Numbered from the stretch's first letter, positions 44,779 to 52,740 are shown. The stretch: 64,000 nt of DNA from Bacillota bacterium (GCA_023411575.1 JAEYOP010000067.1:1-64000), one strand, 5' to 3'. The notes: a model not told the origin generated them from the sequence alone. Translations and numbers: made by a program.

Positions 44779-46224
44779 TTACTCAAACGTTTTTATGAAT
44801 CGAAACGCATTGTCGCCGTACCAGGATTCCTTGTAAGGCAGCCGGGCATGCTTCTGCAGCTTTTTGTTGAACCCCGGGTTCTCGATCTGGTCCGCGATTT
44901 TGTTGCCGAGGTACAGGATTCCGTCATAGCCCATGGTCGGACGCTTCATGTCCAGAACGTGGGTCGTGGGAATCCCCAGCCTCGCCGACCAGGTCGGAAC
45001 GCCGATGAATACGTCGGGCTTCAGCCTGTTGACCAGGTTGACCTGCTCGAAGGGCTGCATGTTGGCGACATCCACAATGTAATCCCCGTGAATGCCGTTC
45101 AGGTATTCGATATCGATCTGGGCATCCTCGTCGTAAGTCGGTGTCTCAAAGCCCACCAGTTTCATGCCGAAATCGTCGATGAGGGAGGCGGCCGCAAAGG
45201 AACGGCCGGTGCCGCCGCAGATAAACACCCGCTTGCCCTCGAGGCGTTCGCGGATGGCTTCGAGCCTGGGCAGTACCCTCACATGCTCCGCTGCAATATA
45301 GTCCTCCGCTTCCTTTTCCTTTCCGAAAAGAGCGGCAACCCCTCTGAACCATTTGTCCGTATTGCGTACGCCGATGGGCATGACCGTGTGGGAAAAGGGA
45401 ATATGATAATCCTCCTCCAACTCCTTCATGAATTCATCGGCAAAAACCTTGCAGATGGCCGTGGAGGCCTCCGCCTCCGTAATTTTCTGAATTTTCTCAT
45501 AGGAGCTGTAAAACGGAATGTAGTTGGCGTGCAGTCCCAGCACGGCCAGCATCCTCTCGATTTCCTTCTGGTCCTTGTAGCTTACGCTGGTCGGCGCAAA
45601 CAGGTTGATCAGGCCCTTTTCCTTTTCCGCCGGGCGGCTTCTGTCCAGCAGGTGCTTTGATATGGCCAGGAAAGCGGCGTCAAAGCCCGATGCGCAGATT
45701 TTGGATTTGAAGCCTTCGCAGTGGATGGGCACCAGCTTCGGCCGGAGCTCCTTCTGCAGCTCGGAGGCCACCGCGTCCACATCGTCCCCGATGATGCCCG
45801 AGGCACAGGAGGTAAAAATGAAAATCAGCTTCGGATGATATCGTTCATCCGCCAGTTTTATGGCCTCCCGGAGCTTCTTTTCCCCTCCGTGGATGATATC
45901 CTTCTCATCCAGATTGGTTACCAGGATCCTGGCGTTCCGGATCACCGGTTCCCCCCGGTGCGCCTGCCCGACCCGGTACATGTCGTTCATGAAGGAGGCG
46001 CAGCCCACGCAGCCCTGCGGGGAATGGACGACAAAGGCGGATTCTTCCATGGACAGCAGCGCGGACATGCTGTTGATCTGCTGGCACTGCAGCCCCTGGC
46101 TGAAGCTTCGGTCGGCCATTTTGAAGCAGCGCTTCGTATAATTCCCCGACAGCTCCCGGCTGTTTCCGATGCAGTCATTGTACGTATAGGGACGCGATTC
46201 GCGTATTCCCGAATAATTGCTCAT
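44779..46224 (-). CDS. NifD-like catalytic subunit, pair 2
   Basis: 481 aa. P-cluster-type cysteines Cys47, Cys72 (HSPQGCVGC) and Cys140 (FTSCASGIIGDD). Both cofactor ligands of NifD have counterparts: Cys258 (ASTAICKVFADEF) for Cys275 and His422 (THVLDMKRPTMGYDG) for His442, the His lying exactly ten residues before the conserved glycine as in NifD. A NifB-type Fe-S-C cofactor is therefore credible here. IHCEGFKSK is conserved. No N2-specific accessory genes are present, so the substrate is likely not N2. It follows the ABC ATPase by 23 bp. Confidence 0.9.
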   Translation of the reverse strand: MSNYSGIRESRPYTYNDCIGNSRELSGNYTKRCFKMADRSFSQGLQCQQINSMSALLSMEESAFVVHSPQGCVGCASFMNDMYRVGQAHRGEPVIRNARILVTNLDEKDIIHGGEKKLREAIKLADERYHPKLIFIFTSCASGIIGDDVDAVASELQKELRPKLVPIHCEGFKSKICASGFDAAFLAISKHLLDRSRPAEKEKGLINLFAPTSVSYKDQKEIERMLAVLGLHANYIPFYSSYEKIQKITEAEASTAICKVFADEFMKELEEDYHIPFSHTVMPIGVRNTDKWFRGVAALFGKEKEAEDYIAAEHVRVLPRLEAIRERLEGKRVFICGGTGRSFAAASLIDDFGMKLVGFETPTYDEDAQIDIEYLNGIHGDYIVDVANMQPFEQVNLVNRLKPDVFIGVPTWSARLGIPTTHVLDMKRPTMGYDGILYLGNKIADQIENPGFNKKLQKHARLPYKESWYGDNAFRFIKTFE

Positions 46225-46247
46225 GTTTCAGACTCCTTTGCTTTCCG

Positions 46248-47000
46248 TCAGATTTCATAGCTCTCGCCGGGCAGGATCCTCTTCAGGAACTGCTTGGTGC
46301 GTTCTTCCTTCGGATTGACGAAAATGTCCCGGGGAGTGCCCTGTTCCACCACCACCCCGCCGTCCATGAAAATCACTTTGCTGGCCACATCGGAGGCGAA
46401 GGACATCTCATGGGTGACCACAATCATCGTGATTCCCTCCCTCGCTACCTTTTTGATCAGCGCCAGGGCCTCTCCCACCAGCTCCGGGTCCAGGGCCGAA
46501 GTCGGCTCGTCAAACAGGATCACCTCGGGGTTCAGGGCCAGAGCCCGCGCAATTCCCACCCTCTGCTGCTGTCCTCCCGACAGGTGGCAGGGATAGGCGT
46601 CGTATTTGTCGGACAGGCCCACTTTGTCCAACACCTTTCGCCCGATCTCCTCCGCATCCTTCTTCGGCACCTTCCGGGCCGTGATCAGTCCTTCCGTCAC
46701 GTTTTCAAGAGCCGTTTTATTGTTGAAAAGGTTGTGGTTCTGGAACACCATCGCCGTTTTCCGCCGGATGTTCAAGATGTCCTTGCGGGTCGCATGCTTG
46801 AACTGGACCCTGGCGTCTCCCACCGCAAGCTCTCCTTCATCCGCCTTTTCCAGGAAGTTGATGCACCTCAGCAGCGTGGTCTTTCCGGAACCGCTGGGGC
46901 CCAGGATCACCACCACTTCCCCCTTTTCCACCTCTACATCGACACCTTTGAGCACTTCATTTTTCCCAAATGCCTTATGGATTCCCTTCACTTCGATCAA
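46248..47000 (-). CDS. Amino-acid-type ABC transporter ATPase
   Basis: 250-aa ATPase of the GlnQ/TcyN group: Walker A GPSGSGKTTLLRC, signature LSGGQQQRVGIARAL, Walker B VILFDEPTSAL, H-loop THEMSF. It is the only ATPase for two complete sets of permeases and binding proteins in the island, so it may energise both. It lies inside the nitrogenase-like operon, between the second permease (18 bp upstream) and D2. Confidence 0.93.
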   Translation of the reverse strand: MIEVKGIHKAFGKNEVLKGVDVEVEKGEVVVILGPSGSGKTTLLRCINFLEKADEGELAVGDARVQFKHATRKDILNIRRKTAMVFQNHNLFNNKTALENVTEGLITARKVPKKDAEEIGRKVLDKVGLSDKYDAYPCHLSGGQQQRVGIARALALNPEVILFDEPTSALDPELVGEALALIKKVAREGITMIVVTHEMSFASDVASKVIFMDGGVVVEQGTPRDIFVNPKEERTKQFLKRILPGESYEI

Positions 47001-47018
47001 ATCAAATCCCCTCCGTTT

Positions 47019-47726
47019 TTATGATGTTTTCGCCAAATGTGCGCTGAGGGTTCTTTCCAGAACCACCGACAGTCGCTCGATCAACGCGCATATGGCCCAG
47101 TAGACAATCGCCGCCGCAACGGTGGCTTCCAGGAAACAGTAGTTTGCGGTGGCGGTAATTTGAGCCGCATTGTATAAATCCGTTATGGAGAGGATAAATA
47201 CAAGGGAAGAGCCCTTCAGCAAACCGATGAACGTATTGCACAGCATCGGCGTGGCAACGGTGACCGCCTGCGGAAGGACAATGCGCCGGAGGGTCTGCAC
47301 CTTTGTCATGCCCGCGGCGTAGGATGCTTCGTACTGCCCCTTGTCCACCGAAAGCAGGGAGCCTCTTACGATCTCCGAAATCGTTGCGGAGGAAAAAATG
47401 GTCAGCCCCGCAAATGCTAGAAAAATGGGATCCACATCCTTTGACCGCACCCCCAGGTGAAGAATTCCCGCCAGGGAATCGAAGCCCTGACTGAACACGA
47501 TATTGATCACCAGGAGGATCAGGATCAGGGGAATCCCTTTGACCGTCACCACAAAAACCTGGGATACGCGGTCCAGGATCCGGATATTATACACTCTGGT
47601 AAGGGCAATCAGCGTACCGAAGAGAATTCCGGCCGCCAGAGCCTCCACCGCCAGCAGAAGCGTGACCGGCGTATACTTCAGCGCCGCCCCCAGCGCCGTT
47701 CCCATTGCGGAAAAATCGAAGCTCAT
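47019..47726 (-). CDS. Amino-acid ABC permease of the nitrogenase-like operon, second of pair
   Basis: 235 aa from the ATG at 47726, preferred because GGGAGGG lies upstream. Permease loop VDKGQYEASYAAGMTKVQTLRRIVLPQA. It resembles the permease at 35.6-36.3 kb along its whole length (GVRSKDVDPIFLAFAGL against TVRSKDINPICVAFAAL). Overlaps the preceding gene by 4 bp. Confidence 0.9.
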   Translation of the reverse strand: MSFDFSAMGTALGAALKYTPVTLLLAVEALAAGILFGTLIALTRVYNIRILDRVSQVFVVTVKGIPLILILLVINIVFSQGFDSLAGILHLGVRSKDVDPIFLAFAGLTIFSSATISEIVRGSLLSVDKGQYEASYAAGMTKVQTLRRIVLPQAVTVATPMLCNTFIGLLKGSSLVFILSITDLYNAAQITATANYCFLEATVAAAIVYWAICALIERLSVVLERTLSAHLAKTS

Positions 47727-48481
47727 ACGCAAGCCCTCCCAAAGGAGAACTTTTTGCCCAATCCATTGCTGGCCTTCTCAATTGCGATGCTGAATGCAAT
47801 AAAGATGACCGCCGCTACGAAATAGCCCTCCAGGTAATGGTACGTATTGGCTCCCAGCGTGGTGATCTTGCCCATGATGTCCAGCGTACCGATCAGATAG
47901 GCGATGGAAGTATCCTGCAGCAGTCCGACCATGCTTGTCGCCAGGCTCGGCAGCGCGATGACCAGCGCCTGGGGCGCGACGATCTGCCGGAAGGTCTGCA
48001 GCCTGGTCATTCCGACCGAAACGGCCGCTTCGGTTTGTCCGGCGGGAATGGCCGTGATGGAGGCCCGGATGATTTCCGATAAAAAGGCCGCCGCATTTAA
48101 CGCATAGGTTGCAATAATAAAATACATTGCATCCCACTCGCTCAGATCGATTCCGATCGTGCTCAGCACGGCCGGCAGGCCGTAATAGACCAGGTACATC
48201 TGTACGATCACCGGCGTTCCGCGGATAAACGAAATGTATACCGTCGAGAACTGGGCAAGCACCGGTATTTTGTAAAGCCGGGACAGCGCAAGGCCGATTG
48301 CCAGAATAAAACCGAGGATCGTGGCGAATACGACAATCAACAGGGTGATGTGCAGTCTTGACAGGATCAGGGGAAAATACTCCCATACATAGCGAAATTG
48401 AAACAAGTCCTTGATAATAACACCTGCCCCTCCCGCACGGCGCACCTTCCGGGTCTTCCCGCCCGGAAAGCGCCATGCCAT
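47723..48481 (-). CDS. Amino-acid ABC permease of the nitrogenase-like operon, first of pair
   Basis: About 252 aa if the ATG at 48481 is used. The first twenty residues are atypical, without a ribosome site, and overlap nothing known. Homology with the permease at 36.3-37.0 kb begins only at KDLFQFRYVWEYFPLIL. A GGGAGGGG eight bases before an ATT at 48418 suggests that the true start may be this rare ATT codon (about 231 aa). The permease loop IPAGQTEAAVSVGMTRLQTFRQIVAPQA is intact. Confidence 0.85.
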   Translation of the reverse strand: MAWRFPGGKTRKVRRAGGAGVIIKDLFQFRYVWEYFPLILSRLHITLLIVVFATILGFILAIGLALSRLYKIPVLAQFSTVYISFIRGTPVIVQMYLVYYGLPAVLSTIGIDLSEWDAMYFIIATYALNAAAFLSEIIRASITAIPAGQTEAAVSVGMTRLQTFRQIVAPQALVIALPSLATSMVGLLQDTSIAYLIGTLDIMGKITTLGANTYHYLEGYFVAAVIFIAFSIAIEKASNGLGKKFSFGRACV

Positions 48482-48495
48482 ATCGGTCAAAGAAA

Positions 48496-49311
48496 TCAGT
48501 CGTTGGTGGTATAATCGCCGCCAAGAATCTGGATGGAAATCTTGGACAGGGTACCGTCCTTCCTCAGCTCCTTCAGCACTTTGTCCACATCCGCCTTGAG
48601 CTGCTTGTCTTCCTTCCGGAAGATGAAATAGGTATTGGAGGATGCGATCGGATCGCCGACGGTCTTGATCACATCGCCGAAGGTCTTGTTCAGCGCCTGG
48701 ACAATTCTTGTGATGGAGATAAACGCGTCAATCTTGCCGTCCTGCAGGTTCTTTACCGTGGTCGCCTGGTCGGCGGAGGAATAGATCAGCTTCAGCGCCT
48801 TATCCGCATGATCCTTGTTGTACTGCTCCAGCACATACGCTTCATTGGAGCCCGGCGATACCTGGACGTTCTTGCCTGCCAGGTCTGCGATTCCCTTGGT
48901 TGTGGTATTGTCCTTCTTCACGACGATCCGGAGGATAAAAGTGGTATAGCTTTCATCGCCGTAAAGGAATTTTGCCTTTCTCTCCGGGTTCACTTCGAAT
49001 TGATGGGCCGCGAGGTCGATTTTCTTGGAGCCCAGGCTCAGCAGAATGTTTTTGAATTCGGAGGTCTTGAATTTGATCTTGTATTGGGGCAGCTTCTTGA
49101 ATACCGCTGTCAGGACTTCCTTTTCATACCCCTGGAGCTGGCCTTTCTCGTCCAGGTAGCAATACGGCTTGAAGGCGTTGCCGGTGCCGATCGTGATGGT
49201 TCTTACCGTGGTTTTCTTCGTGGCCGCGTTGACTACGGTGGCCTGGAACAGGATTCCCAGCACCACAGCCAGGCTCAGAATAATGGATAGCGCTTTCAAT
49301 AATTTTTTCAT
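48496..49311 (-). CDS. Secreted solute-binding protein of the nitrogenase-like operon
   Basis: 271 aa from the ATG at 49311. A signal peptide ends about VVNA-AT; no lipobox Cys is present, unusual for a Gram-positive binding protein. The type 3 binding domain (TIGTGNAFKPYCYLDEKGQLQGYEKEV) is about half identical by eye to the Big_2 fusion protein at 38.2 kb but lacks the Big_2 part. The 137 bp upstream, after the NifX-like gene, hold no clear terminator, so it is probably read from the nifB promoter. Ligand unknown, perhaps the substrate of the DK enzymes or cystine. Confidence 0.88.
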   Translation of the reverse strand: MKKLLKALSIILSLAVVLGILFQATVVNAATKKTTVRTITIGTGNAFKPYCYLDEKGQLQGYEKEVLTAVFKKLPQYKIKFKTSEFKNILLSLGSKKIDLAAHQFEVNPERKAKFLYGDESYTTFILRIVVKKDNTTTKGIADLAGKNVQVSPGSNEAYVLEQYNKDHADKALKLIYSSADQATTVKNLQDGKIDAFISITRIVQALNKTFGDVIKTVGDPIASSNTYFIFRKEDKQLKADVDKVLKELRKDGTLSKISIQILGGDYTTND

Positions 49312-49448
49312 TTCATACACCCCTTCATTTTAAGAAAAATAATTTTTATTTATACAGGACAACCTGACTTTCCAGTCGTATTGGCCCGGTATAGTCCGTC
49401 TTTTTATTGGTCCATTCCTTTGTCCCCTTACTGATACTGCTCTCTCCT

Positions 49449-49874
49449 TTACTGTCCGCCGCAGCCTCCTCCGGCTTTGGCCCCGCAGCCGGAACATCCG
49501 CCGCCCGCCGGTCCGCACCCGGAAGCGCCTATGGAAAGGTTCCGGATCAGCCTGCTCTTCCTGCCATAGGCCGAGAGCGCTTTATCGATCGTCCCGGTAA
49601 TGGCGTAGGCCTTTATCCCTCTGCCCTGCAGGATGTTCTCCGCATTCCTTCCGATCTGTGCCGTCAGAACGGCCTCCACATCCCCCAGAAGCTCCGCAGC
49701 CTGCACGGCGGCCCCGTGATCCGCGCCGCCTTCCCCGCCTCTTTGGCGCGGTCTGCGTTCGATCAGCCGGTAGGAACCGTCTTCGGACACCTCGTATATG
49801 AGGAACTCCTCGGCACTGCCGAAATGCTCGTTGATCAGAACCCCGTCCGAGCTGGCAATCGCCACTTTGGCCAT
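49449..49874 (-). CDS. NifX/NifB-C-like cofactor-binding protein with Cys-rich tail
   Basis: 141 aa from the ATG at 49874. The first 110 residues form the dinitrogenase iron-cofactor-binding domain (MAKVAIASSDGVLINEHFGSA, YEVSEDGSYRLIERRP, VLTAQIGRNAENILQGRGI). The last 25 residues are Gly/Cys-rich with five Cys (SGCGPAGGGCSGCGAKAGG and on), which could hold a metal or Fe-S cluster. It starts 5 bp after the nifB-like stop. NifX-type proteins carry the NifB product towards the enzyme; here there is no NifEN, so it may hand the cluster straight to D. Confidence 0.88.
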   Translation of the reverse strand: MAKVAIASSDGVLINEHFGSAEEFLIYEVSEDGSYRLIERRPRQRGGEGGADHGAAVQAAELLGDVEAVLTAQIGRNAENILQGRGIKAYAITGTIDKALSAYGRKSRLIRNLSIGASGCGPAGGGCSGCGAKAGGGCGGQ

Positions 49875-49878
49875 CGGC

Positions 49879-51153
49879 TCACACCACCTTTTCCCTGGAT
49901 GAATTTCTTGCATGAAAGGCCTTTGCGGCCTTTTCCATTTCTTCTTCAATGACCCCATAGGTCTGGAATACCAGTCTTCCCCCGGCTTCCAGCATTTTAT
50001 GGGGGAAAGGGCCTATCCGCTGCACCAGGATGACCTCACAGTCCTCCACCGTCCGGATTATTCCGGGAAGAAGCTCCTCCGCGTCGCCGCATTCGGCCGC
50101 TCCCTTGCAGTAATTATCCACACTCCTGTTCTCCAGGAACCGCACGCTGCCGTTGTCGTACCGGTAGATCCGGAACTGCAGGGCATGGCCGAAATGCTGG
50201 TTGACCAGCCTTCCATCCGCCGATGCCACGGCCGCCGTAAAACGGATCCCGGGCGATTCCGCTTCCCCGGGGCCGCCGGACTTCCCGGCGGACTCCCTGA
50301 ATTCGGCGGAGCAGTCCTGGCCCAGCATTCCGACCGCATCCGCGCGGCACTGCTGGCAATGGTACATTTGCTTCAAATGGACGGCGCAGTGTTTTCTCAA
50401 ATCGTTCAATTCCTTGTTCGTAGTCAGCGGCCTGTGTTCAAATACGCTGCCGGGGGCGGGAATGAGCTGCATGATGTTTCCTATGTAAACCCCGTACCCC
50501 TTGACCGTCTTGACGACCTCCTCAATGTGGGAATCATTGAGTCCTTTGATCATTACCGTATTGACCTTCGTTACAATGCCCAGGGCCGCCAGCCGCTTCA
50601 GCCCCTCCAGTTGATTTGCCAGCAGGAGGGCGGCAGCGGCCTTCCCCGTATATCTTTGTCCTTCATAATGCACTTCCCGGTAAATCCGGGCCCCGATTTC
50701 CGGGTCCACCGTGTTGATGGTCACCGTCACGTGGGTAACGCCCAGCGCTGCCAGTTCGTCCGCATACTGAGGCAAATACAAGCCGTTGGTGGAAAGGCAG
50801 AAGGTGATGTCCGGATCGACTTCCCGTATCCCCTCCAGCGTCCTTTTGGTATTCTCGAAGTTGGCAAGCGCATCCCCGGGGCCCGCAATACCGACCACCC
50901 TCAGGTTGGGCAGCTTGCTTTTTGCGTTTACAAACCGCTTCACGGCCTGTTCCGGCGACAATACTTCGCTGGTCACTCCAGGACGGCTTTCGTTGACACA
51001 ATCGTATTTCCGGTTGCAGTAGTTGCAGGAAACATTGCATGCCGGCGCTACCGGCAGGTGGATCCTGGCATTGCGGCAGCCCCCGCTGTAGCACGGGTGG
51101 CTCAGCGTCTTTTCCTCCAGTATTCGGTTGGCGTCGGAAAGGTTTGTGCTCAT
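49879..51153 (-). CDS. NifB-like radical SAM cofactor-core synthase
   Basis: 424 aa from the ATG at 51153 (AGGAGTGAACGAT upstream). Radical SAM motif Cys39-x3-Cys43-x2-Cys46 (ACNVSCNYCNRKYDCVNESR), the NifB signature, with further conserved Cys21, Cys26 and Cys52. A NifX-like domain closes the protein (from about residue 300: IRFTAAVASADGRLVNQHFGHA). NifB makes the [8Fe-9S-C] core of nitrogenase cofactors from SAM and two [4Fe-4S] units, so the DK enzymes probably carry such a cofactor. It heads the operon; MarB is the counterpart in methylthio-alkane reductase clusters. Symbol withheld because the pathway is not shown to be nif. Confidence 0.92.
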   Translation of the reverse strand: MSTNLSDANRILEEKTLSHPCYSGGCRNARIHLPVAPACNVSCNYCNRKYDCVNESRPGVTSEVLSPEQAVKRFVNAKSKLPNLRVVGIAGPGDALANFENTKRTLEGIREVDPDITFCLSTNGLYLPQYADELAALGVTHVTVTINTVDPEIGARIYREVHYEGQRYTGKAAAALLLANQLEGLKRLAALGIVTKVNTVMIKGLNDSHIEEVVKTVKGYGVYIGNIMQLIPAPGSVFEHRPLTTNKELNDLRKHCAVHLKQMYHCQQCRADAVGMLGQDCSAEFRESAGKSGGPGEAESPGIRFTAAVASADGRLVNQHFGHALQFRIYRYDNGSVRFLENRSVDNYCKGAAECGDAEELLPGIIRTVEDCEVILVQRIGPFPHKMLEAGGRLVFQTYGVIEEEMEKAAKAFHARNSSREKVV

Positions 51154-51182
51154 ATCGTTCACTCCTGTTGCGGCAGAATCAA

Positions 51183-51251
51183 ACACTATGCCGGATAATA
51201 AAAAAGGCCGGATTGACATACCCCTTCCATAGGGGGTATTCACATCCGGCC
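51183..51251 (-). promoter_or_regulatory. Leader hairpin/attenuator before the nifB-like gene
   Basis: Minus-strand TGGAGGCCGGAT opens a stem (51206-51213 with 51244-51251) containing an inner ACCCC/GGGGT hairpin, closes with six T (51200-51205), and is followed seven bases later by GGCATAGTGT. The pattern matches the leader of the cystine-type transporter. It may simply end the cysK-yezD transcript or may control read-through into the nitrogenase-like operon. Confidence 0.7.
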
Positions 51252-51297
51252 TCCAGTATTTCTGGTCGGTCCGATTATCGTATTTTTTTGTCTGGGG

Positions 51298-51465
51298 CTA
51301 CTTCAGCCTGATTTTCTCGCTCTTTTCAATCTGTACGATCCGGCCGCCCTGCACATGGAGTGTAACGGAGCCGTATTGCACCGTGTCGATATATTGCAGC
51401 AGGACCTGCAGTTCCTCTTCGGATATCTGAACCTTCGGCGCTTGGGATTCTTCGCTCGTGCTCAT
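51298..51465 (-). CDS. YezD-family small protein (DUF2292), copy 1
   Basis: 55 aa, ATG at 51465 with GGAGGAGG upstream. The core IDTVQYGSVTLHVQGGRIVQ then IEKSEKIRLK is the DUF2292/YezD signature. Such small proteins are often encoded beside sulfur and cysteine genes in Firmicutes. Function unknown. Its start overlaps the end of the second YezD-like gene by four bases, so the two are translationally coupled. Confidence 0.8.
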   Translation of the reverse strand: MSTSEESQAPKVQISEEELQVLLQYIDTVQYGSVTLHVQGGRIVQIEKSEKIRLK

Positions 51466-51686
51466 GATACGACCTCCTCCATAAAAATATCCGTATTGTC
51501 CCGTTCCGTAAAGCAGAACCGGTTCCGTATGTTTATCTGTATAACGGTATTATCCTGCTTTATGATTGTAATGGAGCCGTTATGCATATCATGCAGTTTT
51601 TTAAACAGGATTTCGTTCATTCGGTTTCTCGTCCGCAAATCATCCATGCCCTTGCTTTGCATCCCCATCCCAGCCCCCAATCCCAT
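51462..51686 (-). CDS. YezD-like small protein, copy 2
   Basis: Up to 74 aa; the real start may be the ATG at 51647 (MDDLRTRNRMNEIL). The core FKKLHDMHNGSITIIKQDNT followed by VIQINIRNRF aligns with the YezD pattern of the next gene, though it is more diverged. It lies 29 bp after cysK and just before the first YezD gene. Confidence 0.7.
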   Translation of the reverse strand: MGLGAGMGMQSKGMDDLRTRNRMNEILFKKLHDMHNGSITIIKQDNTVIQINIRNRFCFTERDNTDIFMEEVVS

Positions 51687-51715
51687 CCGGTTGATACGAT
51701 ACGGCCCGTTTCCGG

Positions 51716-52651
51716 TCAGGCTTCCTGGAACAAGGTGGTGGAAAGATATCTTTCCCCTGTGTCCGGAAGAAGTACGACAATGTTCTTTCCCTTGTTTTCC
51801 GGTCTTTTCGCAATCTGCGTTGCGGCAAAAGCGGCCGCGCCGGAGGAAATCCCCACCAGCAAGCCTTCCGTTTTCGCCAGCTTCCTGGAGGTTTCAAACG
51901 CTTCTTCGTTTTTCACCTTGTAGATTTCGTCCACCACGTCCCGGTTGAAGTTATCCGGTACAAAACCCGGCCCGATCCCCTGTATCTTGTGGGGTCCCTT
52001 TGCTCCGCCGGACAGCACGGGTGAATCGAAGGGTTCTACCGCAATGATCTGTACGCCCGGTTTCTTCTGCTTCAGAACCTCGCCGACGCCGGAAATGGTT
52101 CCGCCCGTGCCGACGCCGCCCACAAAGATGTCCACCTGGCCGTCCGTATCCCGCCAGATTTCTTCCGCCGTGGTCTTTTTATGAATCTCCGGATTGGAAG
52201 GATTCTTGAACTGCTGTGGAATAAAGGAATTCGGCGTCTGTGCCGCGATCTCCTCCGCTCTTTTGATGGCGCCGGGCATCCCTTCCGCGCCCGGGGTGAG
52301 CACCAGCTCCGCGCCCAATGCCTTCAACAGGTTCCTTCTTTCAATACTGAAGGTCTCCGGCAGGGTGATGATCAGCCTGTAGCCCTTTGCGGCCGCCACG
52401 AAGGCAAGGGCTATGCCGGTATTGCCGCTTGTCGGTTCTATAATAACCGTATCCTTGTTTATGAGGCCCCTGTCCTCCGCATCCTTGATCATTGCGTATC
52501 CGATTCTGTCCTTGACGCTGGACGCCGGATTGAAAGACTCCAGCTTTGCGATGATGGTTGCCTCCAGGCCGCCCGCCCGATTGTAGTTTGCCAGTTCCAG
52601 CAGAGGGGTATTCCCAATGAGATCCGTCAGATTTTTTGCGATTTTCGACAT
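51716..52651 (-). CDS. cysK: Cysteine synthase, second copy
   Basis: 311-aa O-acetylserine sulfhydrylase of standard length. PLP lysine in NPASSVKDRIGYAMI, TSGNTGIALAFVAAAKG, GGVGTGGTISGVGEVL and the GISSGAAAFAATQIA serine loop. The C-terminus ends YLSTTLFQEA; CymR-type regulation uses the C-terminal tail of CysK, but the exact tail needed is not judged here. CCTCC-complement site and a strong promoter with the regulon operator lie upstream. Followed by two YezD genes. Confidence 0.93.
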   Translation of the reverse strand: MSKIAKNLTDLIGNTPLLELANYNRAGGLEATIIAKLESFNPASSVKDRIGYAMIKDAEDRGLINKDTVIIEPTSGNTGIALAFVAAAKGYRLIITLPETFSIERRNLLKALGAELVLTPGAEGMPGAIKRAEEIAAQTPNSFIPQQFKNPSNPEIHKKTTAEEIWRDTDGQVDIFVGGVGTGGTISGVGEVLKQKKPGVQIIAVEPFDSPVLSGGAKGPHKIQGIGPGFVPDNFNRDVVDEIYKVKNEEAFETSRKLAKTEGLLVGISSGAAAFAATQIAKRPENKGKNIVVLLPDTGERYLSTTLFQEA

Positions 52652-52688
52652 AACGCCGCCTCCTTGTTTTATTATTTATGAGTAATCT

Positions 52689-52740
52689 TATATGTTTTAT
52701 CGGTTATGAACATTTTAGTACTGGATCAACTTATTGTCAA
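52689..52740 (-). promoter_or_regulatory. Promoter and operator of the cysK-yezD unit
   Basis: Minus strand TTGACA (52735-52740), 17 bp, TAAAAT (52712-52717), then the regulon motif (plus strand TATATGTTTTATCGG, 52689-52703). Same arrangement as at metNIQ and the cymR-like gene. Confidence 0.8.

Noticed and set aside
39603..51153. A nitrogen-fixation (nif) operon
   Set aside because: No nifE, nifN or nifV, no molybdate or ammonia genes, both DK pairs diverged from NifDK, and all neighbours concern sulfur. NifH- and NifB-like sequence alone does not show N2 fixation.
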